This document shows positions 25,343 through 33,749 of a DNA stretch of 64,000 bases, in pieces. Location of the stretch: the NCBI RefSeq assembly GCF_041814905.1, contig NZ_JBGXYA010000036.1, positions 1-64,000 on the forward strand, written 5' to 3'. A program made the translations under genes and the position numbers. This DNA is from Glaesserella sp041814905. Lineage in GTDB: Bacteria > Pseudomonadota > Gammaproteobacteria > Enterobacterales > Pasteurellaceae. The first letter of the stretch is position 1, and each line of letters opens with the position of its first letter. The notes under the pieces were generated by a model. The model was given only the letters and a program-made list of their open reading frames with translations. It was not told where the DNA came from and searched no databases.

Positions 25343-27097
25343 ATGTCGACTATTTTAGTACAAACTCGCACCTTTAGCCAAAAAATGAAGGCTGTTTTCG
25401 TTCCGACTGCTATCGCCCTTTTTTTATCTGCGTGTAGCGGCAGCAGCTTCTTCACAAATCAAGTCACAGAATCATTAAAAGGAGAAGCCTACGCGACTTC
25501 TGAATTCTATATTAATAAAGCGGAACAGAGCACAAAATTAGAAGATCAGCAAAGCTACCGCCTATTGGCTATCCGTAAGTTAATTGATGAAAACAAAATG
25601 GTTGAGGCTCAAAATACCCTTGATGACCTTAATATTGCCAAACTCAATGACGACCAACGTTTAGAATATAATTTGTTAACCGCACAATTAGCCGCATTAC
25701 AAGGAAATAATCAACAAGCGCGTGATCTCTTATTGCGTTTACCGTTAGGTCAGCTCAGCCAATCACAAATGTTACGCGCTTATCAAACTCAAGCCCGTAT
25801 CGCAGAAAACCAAAAAGATGTCATCGAAACGGTGAGAGCACGCTCACTAATGGATAATTACATTACGGATAATCGGGCCCGCCAAGAAAATAATGACAAA
25901 ATCTGGGAAACCTTACGCAAGGCCAACCGCGGTATGCTGGAAAAAGCAACGCCGGGACCGGGTGAAATGGGACTGGCAGGTTGGTTGGCATTAGTTGTTG
26001 CTTATAACCAAAATATGTCGGATCCGGCACAATTGTCGCAAGTTATTGAGAATTGGAAGCGACAATATCCGAACCATACTGCCGCACGTATACTGCCTAC
26101 CGAATTACAGAATGTCACGAACTTCCAACAAACTCAGCTTAATGGAGTTGCATTACTTTTACCTCTCAGTGGAGATGCAAAAGTTTTGGGAGAAATTATC
26201 AAACGTGGCTTTGATGATGCGAAAGGAGCAGATTCTATTGCGGTACAAACTTATGACACGGATAGCGCTCCTGTTGAATCGTTATTATCTCAAGCCAAAC
26301 AAAACGGCGCACAAACGATTATCGGCCCGTTATTAAAATCGCGCGTCGATGAAATGCTTACTAGCGCTGAAATTAACAATATCAATGTATTAGCATTGAA
26401 TTCTACACCAAGTGTAAGAGCCGTTGCGAAAGTTTGTTACTACGGATTATCCCCTGAAGCAGAAGCCCGTTCCGCAGCGGATCGTTTCTATCAAGACGGC
26501 ATTTCTTATGCAGTTGTCGCTGCTCCGCAAGGTGATTTCGGTCAACGTTCTGCAGATGCCTTCGCCCAACGTTGGCGTCAATTAACGGATAAAGATGCCG
26601 ATATCCGTTATTATCACCAACCGTTAGATATTGCTGCCTCGCTACAGAATGCCGGGTTAGGGCAAGGTAGTGCGCTCTATGCTTTGGGTAGTGCAGAGCA
26701 ATTACTTGAATTAAAACAAGGCATTGATAATTCCAGTTTGGCAAACCAATTCCCGATTTATACATCCTCTCGTAGTAATTCACCGAATAACGGACCGGAA
26801 TTCCGTATGACGATGGAAGGAGTAAAATTCAGTGAAATACCTCTACTTTCTGATCCGTCCTCAGAGGAATATAAAAAGGCCGAAAGCTTAGCCGAAAGTG
26901 ATTTTTCAATGATGCGCTTATATGCAATGGGTTCAGATGCTTGGTCTATTGCCAACAAATTTAACGAGTTTCGCCAAATTCCGGGTTATAAAGTTTACGG
27001 CTTAACCGGTATTTTAAGCGCAGGCCCGAACTGTAACATTGAACGTGAAATGACGTGGCTACAATACCGTAGCGGTACTATCGTAAATGTAAACTAG
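25343..27097 (+). CDS. lpoA: Outer-membrane lipoprotein activator LpoA
   Basis: Outer-membrane lipoprotein that activates the peptidoglycan synthase PBP1a from outside. The 584 residues begin with a lipoprotein signal ending FLSACSGSS (lipobox LSAC, about residues 28-31). A TPR-like helical domain (about 40-240) follows, with QSQMLRAYQTQARIAE and KRQYPNHTAARILPTELQ. The C-terminal periplasmic-binding-protein-like domain begins NGVALLLPLSGDAKVLG and continues TIIGPLLKSRVDEML. The start has TGGAGTT upstream. It leads the lpoA-yraN-diaA-dolP unit. A USS is not seen in it. Confidence 0.94.
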   Translation: MSTILVQTRTFSQKMKAVFVPTAIALFLSACSGSSFFTNQVTESLKGEAYATSEFYINKAEQSTKLEDQQSYRLLAIRKLIDENKMVEAQNTLDDLNIAKLNDDQRLEYNLLTAQLAALQGNNQQARDLLLRLPLGQLSQSQMLRAYQTQARIAENQKDVIETVRARSLMDNYITDNRARQENNDKIWETLRKANRGMLEKATPGPGEMGLAGWLALVVAYNQNMSDPAQLSQVIENWKRQYPNHTAARILPTELQNVTNFQQTQLNGVALLLPLSGDAKVLGEIIKRGFDDAKGADSIAVQTYDTDSAPVESLLSQAKQNGAQTIIGPLLKSRVDEMLTSAEINNINVLALNSTPSVRAVAKVCYYGLSPEAEARSAADRFYQDGISYAVVAAPQGDFGQRSADAFAQRWRQLTDKDADIRYYHQPLDIAASLQNAGLGQGSALYALGSAEQLLELKQGIDNSSLANQFPIYTSSRSNSPNNGPEFRMTMEGVKFSEIPLLSDPSSEEYKKAESLAESDFSMMRLYAMGSDAWSIANKFNEFRQIPGYKVYGLTGILSAGPNCNIEREMTWLQYRSGTIVNVN

Positions 27098-27099
27098 TT

Positions 27100-27444
27100 A
27101 TGCGATCACAAGGGCAACGCTTTGAACAACAGGCAAAAGCTTTTCTAGAAGCTCAGGGGTTGTCCTTTATTGCTCAAAACCAATCATTTAAATGCGGTGA
27201 ACTGGATTTGATTATGGGCCAAGGTAATACCATCGTATTTATTGAAGTTCGTCAGCGTAAAAACGCCCATTTCGGTTCTGCATTGGAAAGTATTAATTAT
27301 TCAAAACAAAAAAAGTGGTTGCAAGCGGCAAACTTATGGTTGGCTCAGCGAAATCAAAGCCTAGAGACGGCTGATTGCCGCTTTGATGTTGTTGTATTTG
27401 AAGGAAATGATCCGCCTTTGTGGATAAAGAATTTTTTAGGATAG
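27100..27444 (+). CDS. yraN: UPF0102 family protein YraN (endonuclease-like fold)
   Basis: A 114-residue protein that starts 2 nt after the lpoA stop. It shows the Holliday-junction-resolvase/restriction-like core of the family: GQRFEQQAKAFLEAQGL, KCGELDLIMGQGNTIVFIEVRQRKN (Glu-Asp...Glu-x-Lys/Arg metal site; here EVRQR replaces the more frequent EVK) and a C-terminal CRFDVVVFEG. A nuclease role is inferred from fold only; the biological function is not established. Tight spacing to both neighbours indicates one transcript. Confidence 0.9.
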   Translation: MRSQGQRFEQQAKAFLEAQGLSFIAQNQSFKCGELDLIMGQGNTIVFIEVRQRKNAHFGSALESINYSKQKKWLQAANLWLAQRNQSLETADCRFDVVVFEGNDPPLWIKNFLG

Positions 27445-27445
27445 T

Positions 27446-28036
27446 ATGTTACAAAAAATACAAGATCGCTTTAGTGAAAGTATCCAAATTCAAATAGCGA
27501 CCGCAGAATTATTACCCAAAACCCTGAATGAAGCCGCAAACCGTATCGCGGCTTGCTTGTTAAGAGGTAATAAAGTTATTGTCTGTGGATATGGACGTTC
27601 CTATGCAAATGCTCAATTATTAGTAAGTAACCTATTGCACCGATATGATTTAGCTCGCCCAAGCCTTTCCGCGCATCTGTTACAATTCGACGGAATGCTT
27701 GTAGGATGTTTAAATCAAGATAATGAATTATCACAAATATACAAAAAACAGCTTCAAGTTATTGCCAAACAAGGCGACTTATTTATTGCATTTTCTCCGA
27801 TTGGTAATGAAGAAGCGGTATTAAGTGCAATTCATTGTGCAAATAACGAAAATTTAGAAATTTTCGCCTTTACCAGTAGTCTAAACGACCACACTAAAGG
27901 CTTACTCGAAGAAAATGATCTTGAAATTGAAATGCCCTCGATTAATGAAATGCGAATTATCGAAGGGCATCAATTTTGCGTTAACTTACTTTGTGAATTA
28001 GTCGATAATTTATTGTTTAACCCTGCTTCCCATTAA
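27446..28036 (+). CDS. diaA: DnaA initiator-associating protein DiaA (SIS domain)
   Basis: A 196-residue SIS-domain protein resembling DiaA, which binds DnaA and promotes ordered initiation at oriC. It is also close to the phosphoheptose isomerase GmhA. DiaA is preferred from gene order (yraN upstream, dolP downstream) and from QIQIATAELLPKTLNEAANRIAACLLRGNKVIVCGYGRSYANAQLLVSNLLHRYD, in which the SIS glycine-rich segment reads CGYGRSYANAQ. DLFIAFSPIGNEEAVLSAI is the second SIS block. The start is 1 nt after yraN. Confidence 0.88.
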   Translation: MLQKIQDRFSESIQIQIATAELLPKTLNEAANRIAACLLRGNKVIVCGYGRSYANAQLLVSNLLHRYDLARPSLSAHLLQFDGMLVGCLNQDNELSQIYKKQLQVIAKQGDLFIAFSPIGNEEAVLSAIHCANNENLEIFAFTSSLNDHTKGLLEENDLEIEMPSINEMRIIEGHQFCVNLLCELVDNLLFNPASH

Positions 28037-28056
28037 CATAAAAGGAGCTCTTTATT

Positions 28057-28647
28057 ATGGTAAAAATCATTAAACGTGTTTGCTTAGCAAGCCTACTTGC
28101 AATGACTTTTGTTTCTTTACAAGGTTGTCTTGCCACTGCAGTGGTTGGCGGAGCTGCCGTTGCAACCAAAGTAGCGACGGATCCGCGTACTGCGGGTCGT
28201 CAATTAGATGATGAAACCTTAGAAGAAAAAGTCGCTTATAATTTAAATAAAGATGCACAAATCAAAGAGGAAGCTCGAATTAGTGTTGTATCCTATAACG
28301 GAAAAATACTTTTAATCGGGCAGGCACCTAATGAGTCCGTTAAAGATGCAGCCAAAAGTGTTACAGCCGGCGTAGAAGGTGTATCAATGGTATATAACGA
28401 AATTCGTATCGGTGAAAAAATTGGCGTAGCTCAAATTAGCGAAGACAGCTGGATTACCACTAAAATTAAATCAAAATTACTCGTCAATGCTGAAGTTAAA
28501 ACCACTGAGGTTAAAGTGATTACTGAAAACGGTGAAGTATTCTTGATGGGAAATCTATCGGAAACCCAAGCTAATGCGGCAGCCGAAGTTGCTCGTCATG
28601 TCAGTGGTGTCAAAAAAGTCATTAAAGTAATTACCTACGCTCAATGA
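28057..28647 (+). CDS. dolP: Outer-membrane lipoprotein DolP (YraP), two BON domains
   Basis: A 196-residue lipoprotein: signal MVKIIKRVCLASLLAMTFVSLQGCL with a lipobox ending QGC. Two BON domains follow (about 50-115 and 125-192: RISVVSYNGKILLIGQAP and VKVITENGEVFLMGNLSETQANAA), ending VKKVIKVITYAQ. DolP binds anionic phospholipid and supports outer-membrane integrity and BAM function in E. coli. The position after diaA is conserved. AAGGAGCTC is a strong ribosome-binding site. A terminator follows, separating it from the Mla genes, which also maintain the outer membrane. Confidence 0.93.
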   Translation: MVKIIKRVCLASLLAMTFVSLQGCLATAVVGGAAVATKVATDPRTAGRQLDDETLEEKVAYNLNKDAQIKEEARISVVSYNGKILLIGQAPNESVKDAAKSVTAGVEGVSMVYNEIRIGEKIGVAQISEDSWITTKIKSKLLVNAEVKTTEVKVITENGEVFLMGNLSETQANAAAEVARHVSGVKKVIKVITYAQ

Positions 28648-28658
28648 TAAATTCAATA

Positions 28659-28697
28659 AAAAAGCATATTGAATATGACTTCAATATGCTTTTTGAA
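28659..28697 (+). terminator. Terminator after lpoA-dolP operon
   Basis: A 14-bp stem AAAAAGCATATTGA / TCAATATGCTTTTT with an 8-nt loop and T-rich tail. Confidence 0.9.
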
Positions 28698-28795
28698 TTG
28701 AAATCGTTTTGTCAAATAAAATTAAATAATTTGACATTCACGTTATCCTAACGGATTATCCCGAGCTCATTTAGAATAAGAGACAAAAATATTCA

Positions 28796-29599
28796 ATGCG
28801 TGAAACCATAAATCTTGTTGAAGTAAAAAACCTTACCTTTAAACGGGGAGAAAGGGTAATTTACAACAACCTCAATTTACGCGTACAGAAAGGTAAAATA
28901 ACCGCAATTATGGGGCCGTCAGGGATTGGCAAAACGACCCTACTACGTTTAATTGGCGGTCAAATTATCCCTGAATCGGGAGAGATCTTATTTGACGGTC
29001 AAGATGTTTGTACTGCGTCAAATAAAGAGCTTTATAAAATTCGTCAACGCATGGGAATGTTATTTCAGTCCGGTGCGTTGTTTACGGATTTATCTACTTT
29101 TGATAACGTCGCCTTTCCTATTCGCGAACACACTCGTTTACCTGAAGAGCTCATTAGAAAACTAGTGCTAATGAAACTTGAAGCCGTAGGGCTTCGTGGA
29201 GCCGCACAACTTATGCCATCTGAATTATCCGGTGGTATGGCTCGTCGAGCGGCGCTTGCCAGGGCGATTGCGTTAGACCCAGATCTCATCATGTATGATG
29301 AGCCGTTTACCGGACAAGATCCTATCAGCATGGGCGTCATCGTTGACTTAATTAAAAAGTTAAATCACGCCCTCAATCTTACCTCCATTGTCGTATCACA
29401 TGATGTTACAGAGGTATTAAGTATCGCAGATTATGCTTATATTGTTGCGGATAAACGTATTATCGCCGAGGGAACACCGTCCGAATTACGTTCCAGTCAG
29501 GATCCGCAAGTCGTGCAATTTTTATCCGGTAAAACGGATGGTCCGGTAAAATTCCACTACCCAGCCAAAGAATATACGGAGGAGCTATTCAATGAATGA
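28796..29599 (+). CDS. mlaF: Mla phospholipid transport ATPase MlaF
   Basis: ATPase of the MlaFEDB inner-membrane complex, which moves phospholipids between the inner membrane and MlaC to keep lipid asymmetry of the outer membrane. The 267 residues include Walker A GPSGIGKTTLLR (about 43-54), LFQSGALFTDLSTFDNVAFPIREH, signature LSGGMARRAALARAIALDP (the MlaF-type LSGGM), Walker B LIMYDEPFTGQDP and VSHDVTEV. It starts the mlaFEDCB-ibaG-murA run. Its last 8 nt overlap mlaE. The 148-bp gap at 28648-28795 holds the upstream terminator and presumably the promoter. Confidence 0.95.
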   Translation: MRETINLVEVKNLTFKRGERVIYNNLNLRVQKGKITAIMGPSGIGKTTLLRLIGGQIIPESGEILFDGQDVCTASNKELYKIRQRMGMLFQSGALFTDLSTFDNVAFPIREHTRLPEELIRKLVLMKLEAVGLRGAAQLMPSELSGGMARRAALARAIALDPDLIMYDEPFTGQDPISMGVIVDLIKKLNHALNLTSIVVSHDVTEVLSIADYAYIVADKRIIAEGTPSELRSSQDPQVVQFLSGKTDGPVKFHYPAKEYTEELFNE

Positions 29600-30368
29600 T
29601 TTTATCTCATCACTTGGAGCTCCCGTTACTCGGTTTATTCGTGCATTAGGTCGTTCCAGCTTTATGTTATGGGGGGCTTTAGTCGGTAAACCGAATATTC
29701 GTAAACATGCACCGTTATTAGTGAAACAGCTCTATGTATTAGGGGTACAATCATTACTGATCATTATGCTCTCAGGCTTATTTATCGGCATGGTACTTGG
29801 TTTACAGGGCTATGTCGTTTTGGTTGATTTTTCGGCAGAAACCAGTTTAGGGCAACTCGTTTCTCTCTCATTATTAAGAGAATTAGGACCGGTTGTTACC
29901 GCCTTACTCTTTGCCGGTCGGGCTGGATCTGCTCTGACTGCAGAGATTGGCTTAATGAAAGCAACCGAGCAGCTTTCCAGCCTTGAAATGATGGCGATTG
30001 ATCCGCTAAGACGAGTTATTGCACCTCGTTTTTGGGCGGGAATTATCGCGATGCCGATTTTAGCTGTCATATTTACCGCAATCGGTATTTGGGGCGGAGC
30101 ATTGGTTGGAGTGGATTGGAAAGGTGTTGATTCGGGTAGTTTTTGGTCGGTAATGCAAAGTACCGTTACTGTCAACGACCTGTTCAACGGTTTTATCAAA
30201 AGCCTTGTATTTGCATTCGCTGTTGTTTGGATTGCACTTTTCAATGGCTACGATGCCACACCGACTTCAGAAGGAATCAGCCAAGCCACAACCCGAACAG
30301 TAGTACACTCTTCACTGGTTGTTTTAGGATTAGACTTTGTATTAACCGCGATTATGTTCGGCGGATGA
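29592..30368 (+). CDS. mlaE: Mla phospholipid transport permease MlaE
   Basis: Permease subunit of MlaFEDB. The 258 residues have about five to six membrane helices, with family motifs FIGMVLGLQGYVVLVDFSAETSLGQ, SLLRELGPVVTALLFAGRAGSALTAEIGLMKATEQLSSLEMMAIDPLRRVIAPRF and FNGYDATPTSEGISQATTRTVVHSSL. It matches the MlaE/PF02405 family. The 8-nt overlap with mlaF signals translational coupling. The ribosome-binding site GGAGG lies inside the mlaF reading frame. Confidence 0.95.
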   Translation: MNDFISSLGAPVTRFIRALGRSSFMLWGALVGKPNIRKHAPLLVKQLYVLGVQSLLIIMLSGLFIGMVLGLQGYVVLVDFSAETSLGQLVSLSLLRELGPVVTALLFAGRAGSALTAEIGLMKATEQLSSLEMMAIDPLRRVIAPRFWAGIIAMPILAVIFTAIGIWGGALVGVDWKGVDSGSFWSVMQSTVTVNDLFNGFIKSLVFAFAVVWIALFNGYDATPTSEGISQATTRTVVHSSLVVLGLDFVLTAIMFGG

Positions 30369-30384
30369 TTTAAAAGGAAACAAA

Positions 30385-30894
30385 ATGCGTCAATCAATTA
30401 AATATGATTTTTGGGTAGGATTATTTGTACTTCTCGGCTTAGGAGCACTCATCTTTTTAGGCTTGCGTGTTGCAAACGTACAAGGTTTTGCATCCGAAAA
30501 AACTTATACTCTTTATGCAACTTTCGATAATATCGGGGGACTAAAAGTCCGTGCTCCGATTAAAGTAGGCGGTGTCGTAGTCGGTCGGGTTTCGGAAATT
30601 CAATTAGATTCCAAAACTTATACTCCGAAGGTAACACTTGCTGTAAACGAAGAGTTTAATAAAATTCCGGACACAAGCTCACTTTCAATTAAAACCGCAG
30701 GTTTACTTGGCGAACAATATATTGCGCTAAATATCGGCTTTATGATTGAAGGAGAAACGGAAATACTCAAAAACGGAGCAACCATTGTCGATACCAATTC
30801 GGCTATGGTATTGGAAGATTTAATCGGTCAGTTCTTATATGGCGATAAGAAATCTGACAAAAGCGAAGATACCGCAGAACCTAAAGCGGAATAA
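30385..30894 (+). CDS. mlaD: Mla MCE-domain lipid-binding protein MlaD
   Basis: Periplasm-facing MCE protein that forms the hexameric lipid tunnel of MlaFEDB. The 169 residues begin with a single membrane anchor (DFWVGLFVLLGLGALIFLGLRVANV). The MCE domain follows (about 40-120: TYTLYATFDNIGGLKVRAPIKVGGVVVGRVSEIQLD, KTAGLLGEQYIALNIG). The C-terminus is a short hydrophilic tail (KKSDKSEDTAEPKAE). It is slightly shorter than the E. coli protein (about 183). It is preceded by AAAAGGAAACAAA. Confidence 0.94.
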   Translation: MRQSIKYDFWVGLFVLLGLGALIFLGLRVANVQGFASEKTYTLYATFDNIGGLKVRAPIKVGGVVVGRVSEIQLDSKTYTPKVTLAVNEEFNKIPDTSSLSIKTAGLLGEQYIALNIGFMIEGETEILKNGATIVDTNSAMVLEDLIGQFLYGDKKSDKSEDTAEPKAE

Positions 30895-30970
30895 CCACAG
30901 GTGAGTAATAATGCTCACCAATTAAATAAGCTTGGTGGGCGATAATCCACCTTACATATGGAGTTTTTAT

Positions 30971-31609
30971 ATGATCAAAACCCTTAAAAAAATACTTGTA
31001 GCCGGTGTTGTTGCTTTTTCTACATTGATTTCAACAACCACATTGGCATCAACCAGTCCTTATGTATTAATGCAACAAACGGCAGATAAATTATTCGGTG
31101 ACATCAAAGCGAATCAAAGTAAAATCCAAAAAGATCCGAATTATTTACGTACCATCGTACGTAACGACTTAATGCCACATATTCATGTAAAATATGCAGG
31201 ACAGCTCGTATTGGGTAAAAACTTATCTTCAGCAACGGAAGCACAGCGCGAAGCGTTTTTTACTGCCTTCGGTCAATTTATCGAACAAGCTTATGCACAG
31301 GTGTTAACTCAATACAGCGATCAGCAAGTGCAAATTGAAAGTGAAAAACCCGTTGGTGACAAATCCATTGTCAGTATCCGTGTAAATGTTTTGCAATCCG
31401 GCAATGCACAGCCGATTAAACTTGATTTTAAATGGCGTAAAAACAGCAGAACCGGCGAATGGCAAGCATACGATATGGCCGCGGAAGGTGTGAGCATGGT
31501 AGCGACAAAACAGAACGAATGGAGCGGTATTTTACGCCAAAAAGGGATCGATGCCCTTACAGCACAAGTTGCACAATCAGCAAAACAACCAATTACTCTA
31601 AGCAAATAA
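30971..31609 (+). CDS. mlaC: Periplasmic phospholipid shuttle MlaC
   Basis: Soluble periplasmic carrier that ferries phospholipids between MlaA at the outer membrane and MlaFEDB. I chose the ATG at 30971 (212 residues), with GGAG 8 nt upstream and a clean signal peptide MIKTLKKILVAGVVAFSTLISTTTLA-STSP; the frame opens earlier at 30932 but those codons add no sense. The mature domain has SPYVLMQQTADKLFGDI, MPHIHVKYAGQLVLGK, FIEQAYAQVLTQYSDQQVQ and DFKWRKNSRTGEWQAYDMAAEGVSMV. It matches the Tgt2/MlaC family (Ttg2D). Confidence 0.94.
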   Translation: MIKTLKKILVAGVVAFSTLISTTTLASTSPYVLMQQTADKLFGDIKANQSKIQKDPNYLRTIVRNDLMPHIHVKYAGQLVLGKNLSSATEAQREAFFTAFGQFIEQAYAQVLTQYSDQQVQIESEKPVGDKSIVSIRVNVLQSGNAQPIKLDFKWRKNSRTGEWQAYDMAAEGVSMVATKQNEWSGILRQKGIDALTAQVAQSAKQPITLSK

Positions 31610-31615
31610 TTCTTT

Positions 31616-31939
31616 ATGCACAGCCAAAAACCATTACAATGGAACATTCAGCAAAATAATGAAAGCCTGATAGTCCAAATATATGGCAAGCTCACCCGCG
31701 ACACGTTGTTTCCATTATGGAAGCAACGTGCTTCTTTTTTATCGCCAAAAGCAAACCAACGTATTTATTGGGATCTCAAATCACTGGATGCGATTGATTC
31801 AGCCGGTTTTACTCTATTAGCTGAAATGCTTAACCACTACCAACAAAAAAACCGTAACCACGTCATCAGTCCGCCCGAAACGGTTACCAGTTTAGCGGAA
31901 GTATTTGACTTATCGGAATGGTTTAAACAATTTTTATAA
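31616..31939 (+). CDS. mlaB: STAS-domain protein MlaB
   Basis: A small cytoplasmic STAS protein (107 residues) that stabilises and activates MlaF in the MlaFEDB complex. The key STAS motif is DLKSLDAIDSAGFTLLAEMLNHY, with Asp-Ser-Ala-Gly at the phospho-Ser-like position. It begins 6 nt after the mlaC stop, without a strong Shine-Dalgarno (AAGCAAATAATTCTTT), and gene order mlaF-E-D-C-B matches E. coli. The length is as expected. The codon choice matches the rest of the operon. Confidence 0.92.
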   Translation: MHSQKPLQWNIQQNNESLIVQIYGKLTRDTLFPLWKQRASFLSPKANQRIYWDLKSLDAIDSAGFTLLAEMLNHYQQKNRNHVISPPETVTSLAEVFDLSEWFKQFL

Positions 31940-31956
31940 TACGAGAATAAAAACAA

Positions 31957-32214
31957 ATGGAACCAAAACAAATTGAAGAGATTTTAAAAAATACTCTCGA
32001 TCTTACCGAAGTTTATGTCCAAGGCGAAAATTCACACTACGGTGTCATTGCCGTCAGTGATGCCTTTGCCTCGCTTTCTAAAGTCAAACAACAGCAAATG
32101 ATCTACGCACCGTTAACCGAATTTTTTGCAACCAATGCAATTCACGCATTAACGATCAAAACCTTCACAACCGAGCAGTGGAAAAAAGAACGCCTGTTAA
32201 ATATGCCGGGCTAA
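31957..32214 (+). CDS. ibaG: BolA-like protein IbaG (YrbA)
   Basis: An 85-residue BolA-family protein. It starts MEPKQIEEILKNTLDLTEVYVQGENSHYGVIAVSDAF and contains the BolA core ...SKVKQQQMIYAPLTEFFATNAIHALTIKTFTTEQWKKE. IbaG-type BolA proteins bind [2Fe-2S] clusters with monothiol glutaredoxins and affect acid response in E. coli. Gene order mlaB-ibaG-murA is conserved. A USS (CGACCGCTTGT, 32271-32281) follows before murA. Confidence 0.92.
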   Translation: MEPKQIEEILKNTLDLTEVYVQGENSHYGVIAVSDAFASLSKVKQQQMIYAPLTEFFATNAIHALTIKTFTTEQWKKERLLNMPG

Positions 32215-32270
32215 TTTTCGGATAGAAAATTGAAAATCGGCGTAGATATTTGCAAAATATCGACAAAAAC

Positions 32271-32281
32271 CGACCGCTTGT
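32271..32281 (-). repeat. DNA uptake signal sequence before murA
   Basis: CGACCGCTTGT with TTTGCAAAAT upstream. It sits in the 112-bp ibaG-murA gap with an imperfect repeat GAAAATTGAAAAT / TTTTCAATTTTC around it (32225-32303), which can fold as a leader hairpin. Confidence 0.7.
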
Positions 32282-32326
32282 TGAAGCCCTTTTTCAATTT
32301 TCCATTAATAACTAAAGGAATCTCCA

Positions 32327-33601
32327 ATGGAAAAATTTCGTGTTCACGGTCCGTTTACTTTAAACGGCACCGTTGATATTTCCGGCGCTAAAAATGCCGC
32401 GTTACCTATTCTTTTTGCTTCAATTCTTGCTGAGAAACCGGTTACCCTAACTAATGTACCTAATCTCAAAGATGTCGATACCACTTTCAAAATCCTACGT
32501 AAATTAGGTGTGGTTGTAGAACGTGACAGCACTGGTGCAGTACAAATTGACGCAAGCAAAATCAACCATTACGTTGCTCCTTATGAATTAGTCAAAACCA
32601 TGCGAGCCTCTATTTGGGCACTCGCTCCCTTATTAGCTCGTTTCCATCAAGGTCAGGTTTCCTTACCGGGCGGCTGCACCATCGGCGCACGCCCTGTTGA
32701 TATGCATATCGCCGGTTTAGAAAAAATGGGCGCGAATATCACTCTTGACGAAGGTTATGTAAAAGCTGACGTTTCCAACCGCTTAAAAGGTGCGCGCATC
32801 TTAATGGACAAAGTCAGTGTAGGCGCAACCTTATCGGTCATGATGGCGGCCACTCTAGCCAAAGGCACAACCGTTATTGAAAATGCTGCACGCGAACCGG
32901 AAGTCGTCGATACCGCCGTATTCTTAAATAAAATGGGAGCCCAAATTGTCGGTGCCGGCTCAGATATGATCACCATTGAAGGCGTTGAACATCTGCAAGG
33001 TTGTCAACATCACATTGTGCCTGACCGTATTGAAACAGGAACATTCCTTGTTGCCGCTGCAATCTCCGGCGGTCGAATCACTTGTCGCGGCACCAAAGCG
33101 GATACTTTAGATGCGGTGATCGAAAAACTGCGCGAAGCCGGTATGCAAGTTGATGTCACCGAAGATACCATCACCTTAGATTCTCTTGGTTTCCGCCCGA
33201 AAGCAGTAAATATACGCACAATGCCTCACCCGGGTTTTCCAACCGATATGCAAGCGCAATTTACGCTATTAAACGTCATTGCCAGCGGCACCAGCAAAAT
33301 CACAGAAACGATTTTTGAAAACCGCTTTATGCACATTCCCGAATTAATTCGCATGGGCGCTAAAGCGGAAATTGAGGGCAACACCGCCATTTGCCACGGT
33401 GTTGAACAGCTTTCCGGCGCACAAGTGATGGCAACCGATTTACGCGCGTCCATCAGTCTTGTCCTTGCCGGCTGTATCGCAAACGGCGAAACCATTGTTG
33501 ATCGTATTTATCACATCGACCGCGGTTATGAAAATGTGGAATCCAAACTACAAAAATTAGGCGCACGTATCGAACGTTTCAACGAGCCGTTCAGTGAATA
33601 A
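32327..33601 (+). CDS. murA: UDP-N-acetylglucosamine 1-carboxyvinyltransferase MurA
   Basis: Commits UDP-GlcNAc to peptidoglycan by transferring enolpyruvate from PEP. The 424 residues include the active-site Cys in PGGCTIGARPVDMH (about residue 115, the fosfomycin-target Cys), DISGAKNAALPILFASILAE and the C-terminal blocks ALFTDLRA-like ATDLRASISLVLAG and IDRGYENVESKLQKLGA. The length is normal. AAAGGAATCTCC is its ribosome-binding site. In Enterobacterales murA also follows ibaG. The Cys rather than Asp at the active site implies fosfomycin sensitivity at the target level. Confidence 0.97.
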   Translation: MEKFRVHGPFTLNGTVDISGAKNAALPILFASILAEKPVTLTNVPNLKDVDTTFKILRKLGVVVERDSTGAVQIDASKINHYVAPYELVKTMRASIWALAPLLARFHQGQVSLPGGCTIGARPVDMHIAGLEKMGANITLDEGYVKADVSNRLKGARILMDKVSVGATLSVMMAATLAKGTTVIENAAREPEVVDTAVFLNKMGAQIVGAGSDMITIEGVEHLQGCQHHIVPDRIETGTFLVAAAISGGRITCRGTKADTLDAVIEKLREAGMQVDVTEDTITLDSLGFRPKAVNIRTMPHPGFPTDMQAQFTLLNVIASGTSKITETIFENRFMHIPELIRMGAKAEIEGNTAICHGVEQLSGAQVMATDLRASISLVLAGCIANGETIVDRIYHIDRGYENVESKLQKLGARIERFNEPFSE

Positions 33602-33617
33602 TTCCATCCTATCAATA

Positions 33618-33646
33618 AACAGCCCTCTGCGGGCTGTTTTTATTTT
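33618..33646 (+). terminator. Terminator after murA
   Basis: AACAGCCC / GGGCTGTT, 8-bp stem with a TCTGC loop and TTTATTTT tail. Confidence 0.92.
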
Positions 33647-33655
33647 CCCCTTATT

Positions 33656-33732
33656 ACAAGCGGTCTGTTACGGCAAAAAATTTGCAAATTTCGGCATAGT
33701 GGACAAAATTTTTGTCGATTCAGACCGCTTGT
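33656..33732. terminator. Inverted USS pair between murA and ugd
   Basis: ACAAGCGGTCT at 33656-33666 and AGACCGCTTGT at 33722-33732 are exact inverses, with TTTGCAAATTT between. It is the last USS pair before the glycan cluster and probably serves as the cluster's 3' terminator. Confidence 0.72.
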
Positions 33733-33749
33733 TGATTTTCTGAAACCGT

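Noticed and set aside
29810..30244. 144-codon minus-strand ORF over mlaE
   Set aside because: Antisense shadow of a well-supported permease.
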